A stretch of DNA of 64,000 nucleotides from Datnioides undecimradiatus. Taxonomy: Eukaryota > Chordata > Actinopteri > Lobotiformes > Datnioididae. The stretch is from contig WARS01000014.1 of the NCBI GenBank assembly GCA_008933995.1, positions 1,163,192-1,227,191 on the forward strand, read 5' to 3'. Numbering within the stretch: the first letter of the stretch is position 1; every line of letters starts with the position of its first letter. The notes under the pieces were generated by a model that saw only the letters and a program-made list of their open reading frames with translations, was not told where the DNA came from and searched no databases. Below, one piece after another: positions 10,950-23,080 of this stretch. A program made the position numbers and the translations under genes.

Positions 10950-11402
10950 TGGGAAAATGTTTTTAGTGTGCTGGAGATGTAAGACTAATTCAGAGGAATA
11001 CTTGAGAATAAGATTAGAAGATTGATACCAGTCTCATATCTGTGTGTTAAATGTGAAGCTAGACTAATTAGATGGTTAGATAGGAGGTGGAGGGAAACAG
11101 CTAGCCTGGCTCTGTTCAAAGATAACTAATGCAAGTGCACTAACTAATGCACTAAGCTCACCAATTAACATGTCAAAGTCATTTATATAAATAATGTATC
11201 TAGTTGCAGTTTTAAAGGGGCACGTGTACTGGACTAGTTAATTAGCTAGCCATTTTCATTTTTTATTCAATGCTAAGCTAACCAGTTGCCTGTACATTTA
11301 TCATAGAGATGTAAGAGTTGTATCAATCTTCTTACTTACTTACTAACTCTCGGCAAGAAAGTGAGTAAAAGTGTTTCCTGAAATGTCAGCATATTCCTTT
11401 AT
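10950..11402. mobile_element. Foldback/MITE-like percomorph repeat with long inverted arms, copy 1
   Basis: The left arm 'gaagattgatac...tct...atct...tg.taaatgt' (11017-11058) is the reverse complement, with few mismatches, of the right arm around 11292-11333. The core GAAGATTGATAC is perfect against GTATCAATCTTC. The centre holds 'acagctagcctggctctg' and, further right, 'gctaagctaaccagttgc' and 'aactctcggcaagaaag'. I know this motif order from an abundant short repeat of perch-like fishes. There is no coding capacity. The structure suggests a non-autonomous DNA transposon mobilised in trans. The superfamily is unknown because the terminal bases and target duplication are unclear. The right end near 11402 ('atattccttta') is better defined than the left end, which carries an apparent insertion around 10970-11000. 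Confidence 0.65.
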
Positions 11403-13529
11403 AGACACGTAGGCCATGTGCCATTTTGATTCAGTTAGCCAGTAAGTAATCTCACAACCCTGACATGCTGTTATCACTTTCCCCTCATTCAAACCAGTCC
11501 TTACTCCGCAGTTAGCCCCTCAACAAAAACCACAGCAGCAGCCACCATCCAGCCATCCACGTATTAGCACAGGCTCACCTTCCAAAGACTGGCTAACTTT
11601 CAAAGACAGACTGTGCTTGCTTATGATAATGTGTAGCCGTGGTTATTGTGTTAGATGAGACGAGATGGAGATGTCTGTGTGTGATAGGGTTTGGTAGGAA
11701 CACTCTGCTTTCTGTTTCAGAGGGAGGTCGTCTGTTTTTCTGGGTCGGGTAATGAGCTGAGGGTGTTGGGGGGGCTCGTGTGTCACTTCAAACAGATTTG
11801 ATGCTATTATTGAAACCTCATGTCTCCATTTTATTTTCAGTATTAGTTTTCACATTGTTTTAAACTTAAGCTCCCACATCATTTTTTTTCAAATACACTT
11901 TAATTTTTCTATCTGCAATTTAAACGAGTGCTAGCTGTCATCCAGTGGGACAGGAGAAGCAATACACATCATCGGTCAGGGGGTCATAGATTAACTCTGG
12001 CTTTCCTCAACCTGTCTTTGAAACACAGGAGCCTGAATGTGTAGAGTGCAGATTAACCCAAAACTTGTGGTTTCATCCAGAGTTTAGATGCAGGTGCTGA
12101 ACATGTGTTTGTGACCTGTTGAATGAAGAAAAAAGATTTTGCTGATCTCCAAAATCAAACCAGTTTGTCGATTCTATCTCACCAACACTTTGGAGCATGA
12201 GTCAGAGTGAAATCTAAACCACGGCTGGCAAAATAAAAATAACTTTAACCAATGATATTCATAATTTTTAAAAGACACAGCCCCTGATTTTCATTTCCTT
12301 TGGCACCACCATCATGTTTAACTGGGACCAGTTTTGTCCATGACATGATGCCCAAAAAGCTTAAGTCTGTATAAGTTTTATTTATGGCTAATTAATTTAC
12401 ATATATTCAGAGGGGATACCTTAAAATTCAGCTTTTACTGCTACAAAAATCAAAATTTTACATACAGTTTTATTAATTTACAAATGCATCCAGAAAACCC
12501 ACACTTTGTGCATCATGTGAGGTATTATTTGAGGAAGTTATTTGACCAATTAGAGTTTATATATTATGGGATATTGTGAAAAATGGCATTAAAATTTCCC
12601 AGAAACAAAGATAAATGTTTTCTCTAGTACGTAATCATAGAAAACAGACAAATGCTTCAGATCCACATATGAACAAAACTAGAATGAGTGAATAACTTAA
12701 TATTTTATTATTAAAATTGTTGCCAATTAATTTTCTATAATGACTAGTTCATTTGTTTCTTGTGTTGTCTTTAAACCTAGCCAGAGCTCTGAGTAGGACA
12801 TAATTTATATATCATCAGTTTTAATCTCCCAAAGCAGCTTGTTGGCCTCCGAAGTCACATGAATCAAAACACTTGCACAACTCTTATCTGAGGGCTACCA
12901 GTCAGGTTCAAGGCCACCCATGGGAGTGTGTGTGCTGAATGGTGGTAGGTCAAAGGTCTGGCAGTACTGTAGCAATCTGTCACATTTGGACACTGTTAGC
13001 ACTGATAGCACCCAGTAGCCTGATTGATCACAAAGCCTTAAACTCACCACAGAGCCACCATTTACCCACTTCAAATGCCCCTGCAGGATCACTAGTGACC
13101 TGACTGGCTGAGCGGGAGTTCTGGCAATACTTAGTCTTCTTCTGTGGTCTTCCTAGCTTACACTGTTGTTGTGGGAATGATGCTGGGGTTAGAGAGAGTC
13201 TTTAAACTGTGTACAGATCCTGTTCGTCCTAATTCAAACACATGGGATATTGTAAATGTTTGTGCCTTGTCTGTTTTTAGTGGCAGATTTGCATTATACA
13301 GTCTTACCTAACACACATACACATTTGATTTCCTACAGGCACTATTGCTCAAACACATATACAAATGGTCGGTGTGTTTTCTAGAGCGCACCCCATGAGT
13401 CAGCCTTTATTCCTGCCATTGCGTGGGTACATACCTGTCAGAGTTTATGGAAATACAGCGGAGGTGAGGACACAGTGAGACAAGTTTTCCTGTCTGTGCA
13501 GACTGATCTGTTGAACTGCTCAGGACTAT

Positions 13530-13566
13530 CTATATGTCTGTCTATCTATCTACGTATCTGTCTATC
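13530..13566. repeat. Imperfect (TATC/TGTC)n microsatellite
   Basis: Interrupted tetranucleotide units (TATC, TGTC, TACG) directly visible, ending at 'tctatcag'. It has decayed too far to count as a perfect array. Confidence 0.8.
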
Positions 13567-13959
13567 AGATTTTTATTGAAATGATTGCTAAATTTTATTT
13601 AATAAAAATTATATAAGTACTCTGCGTAATTCATGACAGCTGTCATTTCATTGCCTTTTGGTATTGTGGCTACAAACAGGGACACATTTAAAAATGTATC
13701 CTGAATTGCCTTTAAGGTGGAAAATATAAAATTTATGTGATGCTTTGAACAATAGCTAGCAGCTGTATGAAATATGTGTGATTTGATGGTCTAATACACA
13801 CAAAGCCACAAAAAACTGTCCTAGTACATTGGCTTGTTGCACTACTCTGCACTGTGTGGGTACTCTGCTGCAGCTGGGACACACTGGGAAGTGTCTTGCC
13901 CAAGGCCATTAATATGTCAGCTTTAGAGTTTGAGAAGAATACTTCTCATTCACTTCCTG

Positions 13960-14120
13960 TCCAAAATCTTTGCTTCCTGTCTGGCTAACCTTTAGGCGAT
14001 CATCATCACCAGTAATAACGGGCTAATCAATCGTATTTATTGCCTTGTACCAAACAAAGTGGCCTGCAGATAATCGTTTCCTCTGCGCTGATATGAATCT
14101 TTTCAGTCATGGATGACACC
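13960..14120. other. Candidate conserved non-coding element
   Basis: Repeat-free and AT-leaning, yet it keeps CpGs in 'aggcgatcatcatcacc', 'ataacgggctaatcaatcg' and 'ctgcgctgatatgaatc'. It contains TAATCAATC, a PBX/HOX-like string, and 'tcgtatttattgcc', which resembles a CDX or HOX9-13 type core. No coding or transposon feature explains it. The conservation claim is inference only. Confidence 0.22.
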
Positions 14121-17100
14121 ACAAGCCTTTCTCCACAGCCTCTTCCATTAAGGTCATATAATGTCAAATACTCCTAACACAAAGCAGATAGTTCCTGTTT
14201 CAGAGAAGCATCTGTTGGAAGGACTGACCTAGATGGTAACTGTTCTCCTCCTGAATTATTGTATGACTGTTGGAGCATGCGTTTGTGTTCAGGTTACATG
14301 AGAAGAGATGAGATAAAGTTAGAGGGTAATCTAATGTCATGCTACTTAAAAAGCCAGGTGGAGGCCTACTCCATGTCTTCATGATATTAGAATTGACTGA
14401 GGATGGTGTGGAACATTACAGCCTGCAGGGCCACTTCAGAGCTTTCTTCATGTCAAACTAAGTAATCTAAGCCTCCTTTATAAATATCTGACCTTTATTC
14501 ACATTATTTACACGTATGTGGCTTGATCACAGCTTTGAATTAATTTTCCTTTAGCTTTGTGTTGTATTTACTGCAAAAGTTTAGCTTTTTGATTTTATTC
14601 TTTATTATAAGGCACTTAAAATCTTTTTAGCCATTTTGGTGTATTTCCATCTCTTCTCTCCTTCCTCTTCTCCCTCCTGATTTGTTTCTATCTCTCTCTT
14701 TTGTTGCTCCTCTATTAATGTGATACTGTTTCAGAAACAGTACTGCATGGTATGGCTCAGCATTCGTCTACATTTCTCTATTTTGTTTTCCTCTGCAGTT
14801 GGTAGGAATGTTGGTTGTATTCTCAGCTGATCGTTATAGATCATCATCAGACTGCAGTGACATCATCTTCAACCCGACACAATCATGGTGAAACAATGGA
14901 GGATATCCCTTCCTTCTGAGATCTTTCATCGGCAACCAAACAGATGAATGTCTGCACTTCGTTAACTGACCACGGCGTGGTTTTGCGGGTTGCCATTTTT
15001 TAAAATACTGGTCTATTGAATAAAAAAACTGTGGTCTCAATTTGCAGTCATTATGCATGATGTCCATGTCTGGCAAGTGACAATACAAGTGCAGATTGAC
15101 AATTCGATCAGTCGTTTACACACTGTTGTTTATCATCGCTCCGGTTTGGACCTCGGCTGAGGTAATGCTAGAAAAGGTACCAGGTACTATCCACAGCTTT
15201 AGTCAATGGAAAAATTAAAACAACCCAGTCTTAGCAAGTCAAGTCAAGCCGAGACGTATCATGCAGTGAATAAGTGGCATAAGTGTATCCCTGGTTAGAA
15301 GTTAATTTGTGAAATATACAGAATTTATGGACTGAGATATACTCTAAAATTAGATCTGCCTGTCCCTGTGATAATCCTGTGCAGCCTGTGAGCACATGAC
15401 TGTAAGACAGTGTTGTACAGCTTACGTCTGTGCTGAGGCCTGTTTGGTGTCCTGACTGATGAGGTTCAGTCAGTATGCCTGTTAATAAAACTATAGCACC
15501 CGCTCCCACTGTCAGCCCCAGCAACACTCTGGGATAAAATCCAAATGTTCCATTGTTTTCTTTCGCTTTGGTTCTGCAACTCTCTCATTAAATTGTGTTT
15601 GCACGAGTGTGCGGCTCCGTGCATGCCAGTATGTGTGCTTGCACAACATGTGAGTGTGTGAATCTTTCTTGTGAGACTCAGAGTCTCAGTCACAAGCTGA
15701 AATTGGATGTAAATTTATGAATACTTTGTGCTGAATCGCTGGCAGCGTGCTCAGAGGAGAGACTTTTTGTTTTAGTTGGAGCATCGCGCTGACCTTCCTT
15801 CCACTCCCACAGCCCCGTCCCTCATCATGACTTTGACACACAGTTTGTTGGTTGCTGTTATCAATACTAGCATAAGATAACGCTTTTGAGTTGGGAGGAT
15901 GCTTAACTTTAGGAGTCATGTTTGCTATTTCTGAGCAGTTATTTTGTCATACATCAAGTTCTGACCATCCAAAGGAATTCCTTTACAAAACAGCCAATTT
16001 CTTTTCTTTGGAATCTCGAGCTGAATCTCAGCTTTGCTTCCCAGATTCTCTTGGTATTAAAAGCTCTGATACAGGTCTGAGGAGGTTATCAAGTAGCCCA
16101 GTACTTTACAGATTTGACTTCATTGCAAGTAGGCAAAGCCAGGGTGAGCCCGAGGGTTTTATAGGTGTTTGAAGGCTCTCAGGAGGTTAAGCTGCACTTT
16201 CATGGAAGATCCACTTGCTTGAAAACCATGGTCCTTCAGTCTTCCTGCCCCCTGCCGTCTTATTCCTGCCTGGTTGATCCAAAGTTGTCTGTCTTACAAA
16301 TACAAACACACACACACAGTGTTAACCCACGCTGTTGAGCTGAATGGATATAATTCTGGGCCTGTTCTTATCTGGATGCTCATTTCCTGCTTCTCACACC
16401 TCACTGCCCTACCCGTAAAAACACACGCACACTTGCAGCAAGCCCAGAGGGTCGGAGGGAGGGAGATTAAGGAGCTAGTCATGGAGGCTAAAGGTTACTA
16501 AGTTCCTACCCCCCAATGATTCTGGGTCAGCATGGTGTGCAACTGTGTGCACCCTTGCGTACGTGGCTTTGTGAGTCTGTGTGCTGAAGGTGGACAAAGC
16601 GGGGCTTGTGTGCCAAGGCGTACAGCTGCGAGGGCCACATTGTGTTGATGAGGTCTTAATCAGAGCGCTTACAGCTGGGGTTAGAAGGTCGGTGGGTGAC
16701 GCTCGGTTTTGATTGGACCCCTGGGAACCTGACGGAGCCCGAGGGTATGAATGCAGGGTGGCAGCGGAGGGCCACAGCACCGTGACATGGATGATTTCTC
16801 CCGGTCAGTGCACCCAGCATGCATTTTTGCACATGGACACAGACACACATTTGATTGTCCCCCACACACAGACAACAGCCAGAGGTTTGTTATTATAAGG
16901 CAGGAAGAGCCTACTGTGCTGCTAAACCAGCTCTTGGTCTCCAGCCATCATCTCTTGTCCCTCAAAATCTTTAAACTCCTATCTCACTCCTGCTCTCTGC
17001 CTGCACACTGTAAAGTAACTTTGAGCAGAATGACGGCTATCAATCAAATGGATGTCTTGTTATGAATGAAATAATGCTTTATAGGGAGTCCCTCTCCTTA

Positions 17101-17164
17101 CTATGCTCCACTTGATCTCATGCCAAGCATCTGGAGGCAAGGATGACTCACGTGGTTGTAGAGA

Positions 17165-17721
17165 GTCTAGAGCAGTGGTCCCCAACCACCGGGTCATTTG
17201 GCACCGGGCCGCACAGAAACACTGGATAAAAAAATAATTTATTGATTATCAGAGTCTGAAAAATGTTTTATTTTGAAAAAAATGACCAGATACATCTGTC
17301 TGTACCTCTGGACACATGTCAAGACACTCGTCTCAGTCACGTGATACAGTACCGCAAAAATGAGGCCCACAAGCTAGCAAAAAGCACAAAGTAACAACCA
17401 AAAAAGCACTGAATACCTTGCCTCCATTTCCAACATCCTTTCTTTGTGAAGCGGGATTTTCTGCACTGACAACGACCAAACAAAATTACGGAGTAGACTG
17501 GACATAAGAAACACACTTCGGGTGTCATTGTCTCCCATTAACCCCAGATGGGACGGCTTGTTGAAGAGAAACAAGCTCAGGGCTCCCACTAATTCAGCGT
17601 AATGGTGAGCTGTATTTTTATGCACTTTGTTTTTATTTGTTTCTATGCCAGTCCGTGAAAATATTGTTTTACATGACACCAGTCCGTGGCGCCAAAAAGG
17701 TTGGGGACCGCTGGTCTAGCG
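17165..17721 (+). mobile_element. hAT DNA transposon derivative (541 bp) with target duplication
   Basis: The element runs from 17173 to 17713. The left end CAGTGGTCCCCAACC and the reverse complement of the right end, CAGCGGTCCCCAACC, form a 15-bp terminal inverted repeat with one mismatch. The flanks GTCTAGAG (17165-17172) and GTCTAGCG (17714-17721) are an 8-bp target duplication with one mismatch, the length typical of hAT. At 17445-17602 the plus strand encodes the end of a hAT transposase. EAGFSALTTTK is followed, after a one-base deletion, by LRSRLDIRNTLRVSLSP and a natural-looking stop near 17600. This is the C-terminal dimerisation region seen in ZBED5-like and related hAT proteins. 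Most of the transposase is missing, so this is an internally deleted copy that needed an autonomous relative to move. The decay of the duplication and the frameshift suggest moderate age. Confidence 0.9.
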
Positions 17722-19659
17722 GACTGTTTGGAGAGGAGTGTCAGATCTGTGTGCATGTTTTCTGTATTTGTCATGGTCAGAGAAGTTTTTAAAATGCCCC
17801 TGAAATTTAGAAAAATGCCTGAACTTAAAATCAGTCAAAAGCTGCTACTGGAAATTTGGAGCACAGCTTTCCTATTTATTTACTTTTGCATTCAAAAGTG
17901 CAAGAACTCTCCCCCGTGGGCCACTGAAGGTGATTTGTGACTGTGGCCTTTTTTGCAGTTTGTTCTGGGAAAGAAACATTTTTTGAGCAGACTAGTGTTT
18001 GTGTGCCGCCTGAAGCAATAGCAAATGTGGGCACCATGCCACCAGAAGTAAGAGAAAAATACTGACCACACACAAACCATTTTATCTACGGATTGTAAAA
18101 CAACAAATATGGTAGAAAGCAGGATCCGAAGGCTAGAAGATGGACTGTTTGGAGCCTGAGAGGAGAAATGTAGCTACAGACTCTTTTGTAATGCCAGCAG
18201 CCTTTTTAAATCAGTCACAAGTTGCAATTTAAATATTTGCTTATATGTAATGTATATACACTTAAGTCCAATAAGTTGCATCTGAAAAGGGCGATGTAGC
18301 TCTGGAAGGCAGAAATGACACTGGCCTCCATGATTTGTTTGCTATTCTGTCACCAGGAGGAACAGTTTGGTAAACTGCCGTCGCATTCAGACTTTCATCG
18401 AACATCTTGTTGTCGCTTAGTAGAGTGCTTTTGTAATGTGCTAATGGTCTTGTCTGGCTTCAAAGCAGACATTGCCCTCTTCCTGCTAAGCCTTCTAGGG
18501 TTAGCGCATATAGCTATAAAGAGAAATATGAAAGAAGTAAAGGTGAAGCGGAGGTCGCTGCAGAGTGGTTTCTCTGGTTTTCCTCCATTCCACTGACTTT
18601 CAAGGGAGGGACTGCTGCAGTCAAAGCCAATCAGTTACCTTGAAATCCAGTAAGTTTAACATGTACTTATGTTCTGAATAGATATATGCCCATATAACTT
18701 CCATACACTGACGTGCCCAAATCCTGTCAAATATATCACGTATATTCTTTAATATACTGTATTAGATCCACCTCACGTTTCTGAAACAGAACATCTGTCT
18801 TGTCTCAGGCGGCAGATGCTTTGCGGCATTCTGATCTCTTTCTCAGGATCACTTAAATTGACAAGCCTTCTTTTTGTATAAGGGGCAACATGTTTGCAGG
18901 TTTATGTTCATCCCAATGTTTGTGTGCTGTTATTTATTCGAGCCCCGTAAAGTATTCCTTGATTGTTCCCCCGAAGATAAATAGGTGGGCAGCGGTGTTA
19001 GATCAGCGAGCAAGGCTGAGTAGTAGACAAGGCATGGGCCTGCCAAGAGAGATGCATCCTGCGGTTAGCCGCTGGACTCTGATGCAAACATCTTCTTTTG
19101 CTTTAATGGACTCAGCTGTTGGGGCAATAGAAATTTTACATATACTCTCTGTACTCTGTCCATATTTTCCCATGACTCCTCATTTAAAATTCCTTCACCC
19201 TATCTGCTCCAGCAGTCTTCAACTCTTTGCTTCTTCTTTCTCTTGTACACTCTTGTCCAGCTTCATCAGGCCATGTATTGTTTTCCTGCTCCAGAAGTGC
19301 ACGCCATGACCTCCTGAGTCAAGCATTACCTGGTTAGTGAAGAAAAGCAGTAATTCAGGTGCTCCCTGAAGCCCATGAGAACTTGTGCTACAACAGATGG
19401 ACCACGGGTCAATCTAAACTTTACATTTTTTTTAATGTCATTCTATATCTGAGGTGGCCAGCTGCCATGGTTTGGGTGTTTTCTTATTTTCAGTTTCTTT
19501 TGCGATTTTGACATTTCTCAGATTTTCTTCTGTCACTTTCTTTATTTTTCTGTGAAGCACAAATTAAGAGCTTGATCATTTTTTTACATCGTCAGTCATC
19601 ATCCACTTGTATGCAGGAATGTTGCTGGCGTGCTGCCCCAGTGGTGCACACGCATCCAC

Positions 19660-19722
19660 ACACACATACACACGTTTGCGCTTATGCTCAGAGACGGGGC
19701 CGTCTGACACACACACACACAC
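19660..19722. repeat. Interrupted CA-rich tract
   Basis: Two short CA runs (about 19660-19672 and 19707-19722) flank a short unique spacer. The spacer includes the small palindrome AGACGGGGCCGTCT at 19692-19705. Directly visible and low complexity. Confidence 0.75.
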
Positions 19723-21552
19723 GAGAGTCTAAAGAACTGTAATCAAAGCCAGATTGCAATACAAAGCATACTTGCAAAATCTTTCTCTGGAGAATCAATT
19801 GAAGTAATTAGATGCCATGTGAGATGCCACATTTCAACCATTGCAACATAACACTTGTTAGCCCTGTTTTCTTTGCAACACAGTAAAATATAGTAAGTGT
19901 AATACAGCATGGCATGTGATATGGAAAATCGTAACAGTTAGAATATAAACCAGTTAAACAGCTGTGTTTGATCAGACGTTGAGGTAAAATCAATAAATCT
20001 GCATCCAGTGCTGTTACTCTGAGAATTTTGGCACAGTGCATGTTTGACAATACAGCTTGTACACACAGCAATGAATGTCAACTTGCTGTGGCTCTGTGTT
20101 AAAGCTGCACTATGTGACACTCAGTGTTTCCAGTCCACTGGTTAGGACTGCAGGGTGTATCTACAGGGAGATTAGTGTCCTTCCGCTTGCTCAATGGGCT
20201 CCGTTAGTTTTAGGACTTAGCTTTGTCACGGCAGGCGGGCAAGCTGCTTTCCAAACAGCTCTTTCATTCAGCTCCAGTAACTGGGTGACCCACAAACTGG
20301 ACTGAGTGGATGGGAAAAGACAAAGAGCAGAGTAAAGAAAGTGTATGTGAGAGAAACTAAACCTGTAGTGACATAACCATCCTAATGAGTCATTTGTTAA
20401 ATAAATGCAGTCACCCAGCAGGGGATGATCTGAGATTAAGAGGTGGATTGTTAATCTCTAATTGATTGATAATTGATAAATGATGTGCTGCAGTGCAGTA
20501 CTGGAAAGCCCTCGAGCAAGAGCATGTGTAACCTCTGCTCAGCTCTGAGATGAAAGACAGACCTCCCCTCAGTGTTTTAGTTCTGTATCGGTTTTGTTGT
20601 TTCAGGAGGCGTAAAAGCCAACGAAAGATCTCAATCCAGTCAGATCCATAAAGGGGGTGGGGGTGGTGGAGGAGGCTGGGCAGGGGAACTTCCCTGCCAG
20701 GGGCTGCCAGATGTGTGACCTGGCCCATCACTCTGTGATAAGAGCGACAGCTGACTCTCAGCAAGAAGCACATGGGAACCCACAGCGATGTGTCCACTCT
20801 GCACAGAGGAGAGAAATAATGATGAGTGCAGAAGATGACAGTGGTAGAGATATGAGAGTGAGGAGATGGGCAGAATGACAGATTCAGAAATGAAAGCATG
20901 GGAAAAATGGTTTGACAGAAAGAGAGAAACTTCTGTTATTCATCTGCAGCACACATCTGCAGTCCTGTTTCACTAAATGTACCAGCAGAGTGTCTCCTGA
21001 AGGCATCCATAACCGCTCACTCAACACAAGAGTTTCATCCCTCTTTCCACCACTAACAGGCTGTGTAATAAAACCAGTCTGTCTCTTTTTCCTCATTTAC
21101 CCCCGCTCCACACACCTATCCCACTCTTTGCCTAATTAACTTACCAACACGAGTCAAGGCTGTGCAGGTTCACCAATTTGTACGAAGCTTACAGTGGACA
21201 GGAAAAGGCGATAGCAATTTATTAGTCAAGTTTGGATTTTAATGGACTACAGACGCTGCATGACACGGATGTCCGCTCCCATTGGATGAGAGCTGGTTTT
21301 CTCCAGCACTGATTGGCCAAACTGGAGATGCCATCAGTGAGCTAATTGCCTGGTATCTCTTGGATCTGCTCAGCATTCGACCCCCCCGTTGTGCAGAGAG
21401 CCTGACCGCTGCAGAATAAAAATGGGCCACATGTTGATCCGTGTTGTTTTAGCCCTCTGGGGAGAGGGAAGGGAGGTGATAAGGATCTCTGCAGGGTTTA
21501 GGCCAATCCCTATTGTTCAATAGACCAGCGTATGTGTTGCCTTGCCTGAGAA

Positions 21553-21592
21553 GGCGAGAGAGAGACAGACAGAGAGAGAGAGAGAGAGAGAC
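21553..21592. repeat. Imperfect (GA)n tract with GACA interruptions
   Basis: GA dinucleotides are interrupted near the middle by GACAGACA and then continue as a clean GA run to the flanking 'caggaatcc'. Directly visible. Confidence 0.9.
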
Positions 21593-22277
21593 AGGAATCC
21601 ATCACTTCATCACTTCACTCTATAAAAAGTCTGTGCAGCTCGGGTAATAATGTTTGATCTCAGGGTAGGATATTAATTTAACTGAGCAATGGAGTTGTAC
21701 AAGAATGAAAAGAGTAATAAAAAGGGAGGAGGAACTAGTCAACAGCAAGAAGATAATGCCTCAATGAAGACGCGACAAAACGATTTACATTCAAGAAAGC
21801 ATGAATTTAAGTCAAACTCTGAAATGAGAATCAGCGTATGCTTAGATTCATCTAGGTTTCATTGCTGTAAATATACATAACACATACATCCCAGAAGTAT
21901 CAGGTATGACAGTGAAAGAGGCCAGCAGTATGTTTTAATTTACTTCATGGTATTTAATAACCATTATGAGTTACAGTGGATGGAGTGTGCAGGCGTGCTG
22001 TCTCTGCAGGACCACCACAACCACAGAGCTCCTGTACAGAATATGGCTTTTGATCCCTTCTCCCATGAAAGTCGTCCATTATCCCCAAAAATGACATCTG
22101 TGTCAAACAAAATGATTAATCCGACTACACCAAAACAATAATTTATAAATCACATGGGAACATGTTTGAATTACTCCTCCTCCTCCTCAACCAAGGTGTA
22201 TATCGAAACAGGGGAGAGCCTGCTGAAGAACAGGCTTCTTCAGTTACAGTTCTGATGGATGTAGAGGCTCTTGGAGT

Positions 22278-22293
22278 CTGTGTGTGTGTGTGT
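22278..22293. repeat. Short (GT)n run
   Basis: An alternating GT run of about eight units, directly visible. It is near the limit of what is worth marking as a microsatellite. Confidence 0.8.
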
Positions 22294-22948
22294 AGAGGCA
22301 CTCCAGAGCCTCTCCTTAAAGTAATCGTAATGAGAACAGCATGGTTTAGGCAGCAGAGAGGGAGAGCAGAAGACAAATATGGAGAGAGGAGACAAGAACC
22401 AAAATAGTAAGCTGACCTGTTGTTATCAGTTGGTCTTTAACAGAACATGTCCTAACCAGACTAAACAGTCATTCAAGGAATTAATTCATTGAATTGACCC
22501 ATCAAGGTAATGGCAGCTTCAATAAATCAAATAAGTCATTTATCAAGTAAAAACACCAAACGTTTTCCAAACACAGCCTTTTAAATGCGCGCATTAGTGT
22601 GCTTTTCTCTGTTTCATATCATTTGATCATCAACTATTGCTAAGACATGCTGCATTCATTAATTTTAAAGGCCCTAAAGACACATTTTCACAATCAGTGT
22701 GTGACCATCAGCAAAGAGGTCCTTCATGTACACAAAATTTGAATCAAGAAGTGATGACATTTCCTACATCGTGTCCAAAAGCAGTATGGCCCAGTAGCAA
22801 GAAAGTAGCTGACAGCTTGACCTGTTGTGAGTTAGTATACGGCACACATCATCAACAGAACCGGAGCTACAGGATGCTGCGACCAGAAACGGAGTTCAAA
22901 CAGTAGTCTGCAGTGTCACAGAGGGTCACAGGGTTTCGCGCTGTGAAT

Positions 22949-23039
22949 TATTCCCCCAGGGTCTGTGGCGATGGCAACTTCTTCCTCTTCTGCAAAATGA
23001 AATTCAAGCTGAAGGGTCGCTGTTTTGACTCCATGGAGG
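22949..23039 (+). pseudogene. Fragment of a mariner-type transposase (Tc1/mariner DNA transposon remnant)
   Basis: Plus-strand translation gives YSP, then after eight weakly matching residues FFLFCKMKFKLKGRCFD. Mariner transposases of the SETMAR-like group carry PYSPDLAPCDFFLFPKMKxKLKGRRFD here, around the third catalytic aspartate. The fragment has one extra residue between YSP and FFLF, the aspartate region is blurred, and the P of FFLFP has become C. Similarity fades after SMED (23031-23042) and the frame meets a stop near 23090. I see no inverted repeats and no upstream catalytic motifs, so only a shard of about 30 codons remains. It is an old, inactive piece. Confidence 0.65.
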
Positions 23040-23080
23040 ACAATCACAGGTGGTGCTTTACATGGTTACATGACGGGACT

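Larger units (their letters stand above)
11403..17164. other. Long repeat-poor non-coding stretch, no gene seen
   Basis: Mostly unique AT-rich sequence. The AT content is highest from 12360 to 12780 and from 13570 to 13760, where an imperfect AT palindrome lies at about 13590-13610. The degenerate TATC tract at 13530 and the candidate conserved block at 13960-14120 are listed separately. Frames reach about 104 codons (16751-17065) with no domain signature and overlap others on both strands. There are short CA runs near 16307 and 16840. No exon, RNA gene or complete mobile element was found. Confidence 0.5.
17722..22921. other. Non-coding DNA, no gene seen
   Basis: Ordinary sequence with weak CA patches (19660-19722), the GA tract at about 21553, and a G-rich stretch at 20651-20695 made of short G runs. 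The longest frames are 162 codons on the minus strand (20411-20899) and 139 codons on the plus strand (18890-19309). Both are serine/cysteine/histidine-rich, have no recognisable domain and lack supporting exon structure. The segment 18240-18660 may be an old repeat but I could not tie it to a family. Confidence 0.5.

Noticed and set aside
17374-17679. 101-codon minus-strand frame
   Set aside because: Lies wholly inside the hAT element, antisense to the transposase remnant; not a separate gene.
18240-18660. Possible old interspersed repeat
   Set aside because: Some phrases seemed familiar but no phrase order, ends or second copy in the window supported a family.
19692-19705. Palindrome AGACGGGGCCGTCT as a possible terminator or protein site
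   Set aside because: Too short with a two-base loop; such palindromes occur by chance and terminators of this type are not relevant in vertebrate DNA.
20411-20899. 162-codon minus-strand frame
   Set aside because: No domain, signal peptide or homology I recognise; cysteine/histidine/serine-rich translation and an overlapping plus-strand frame suggest chance.
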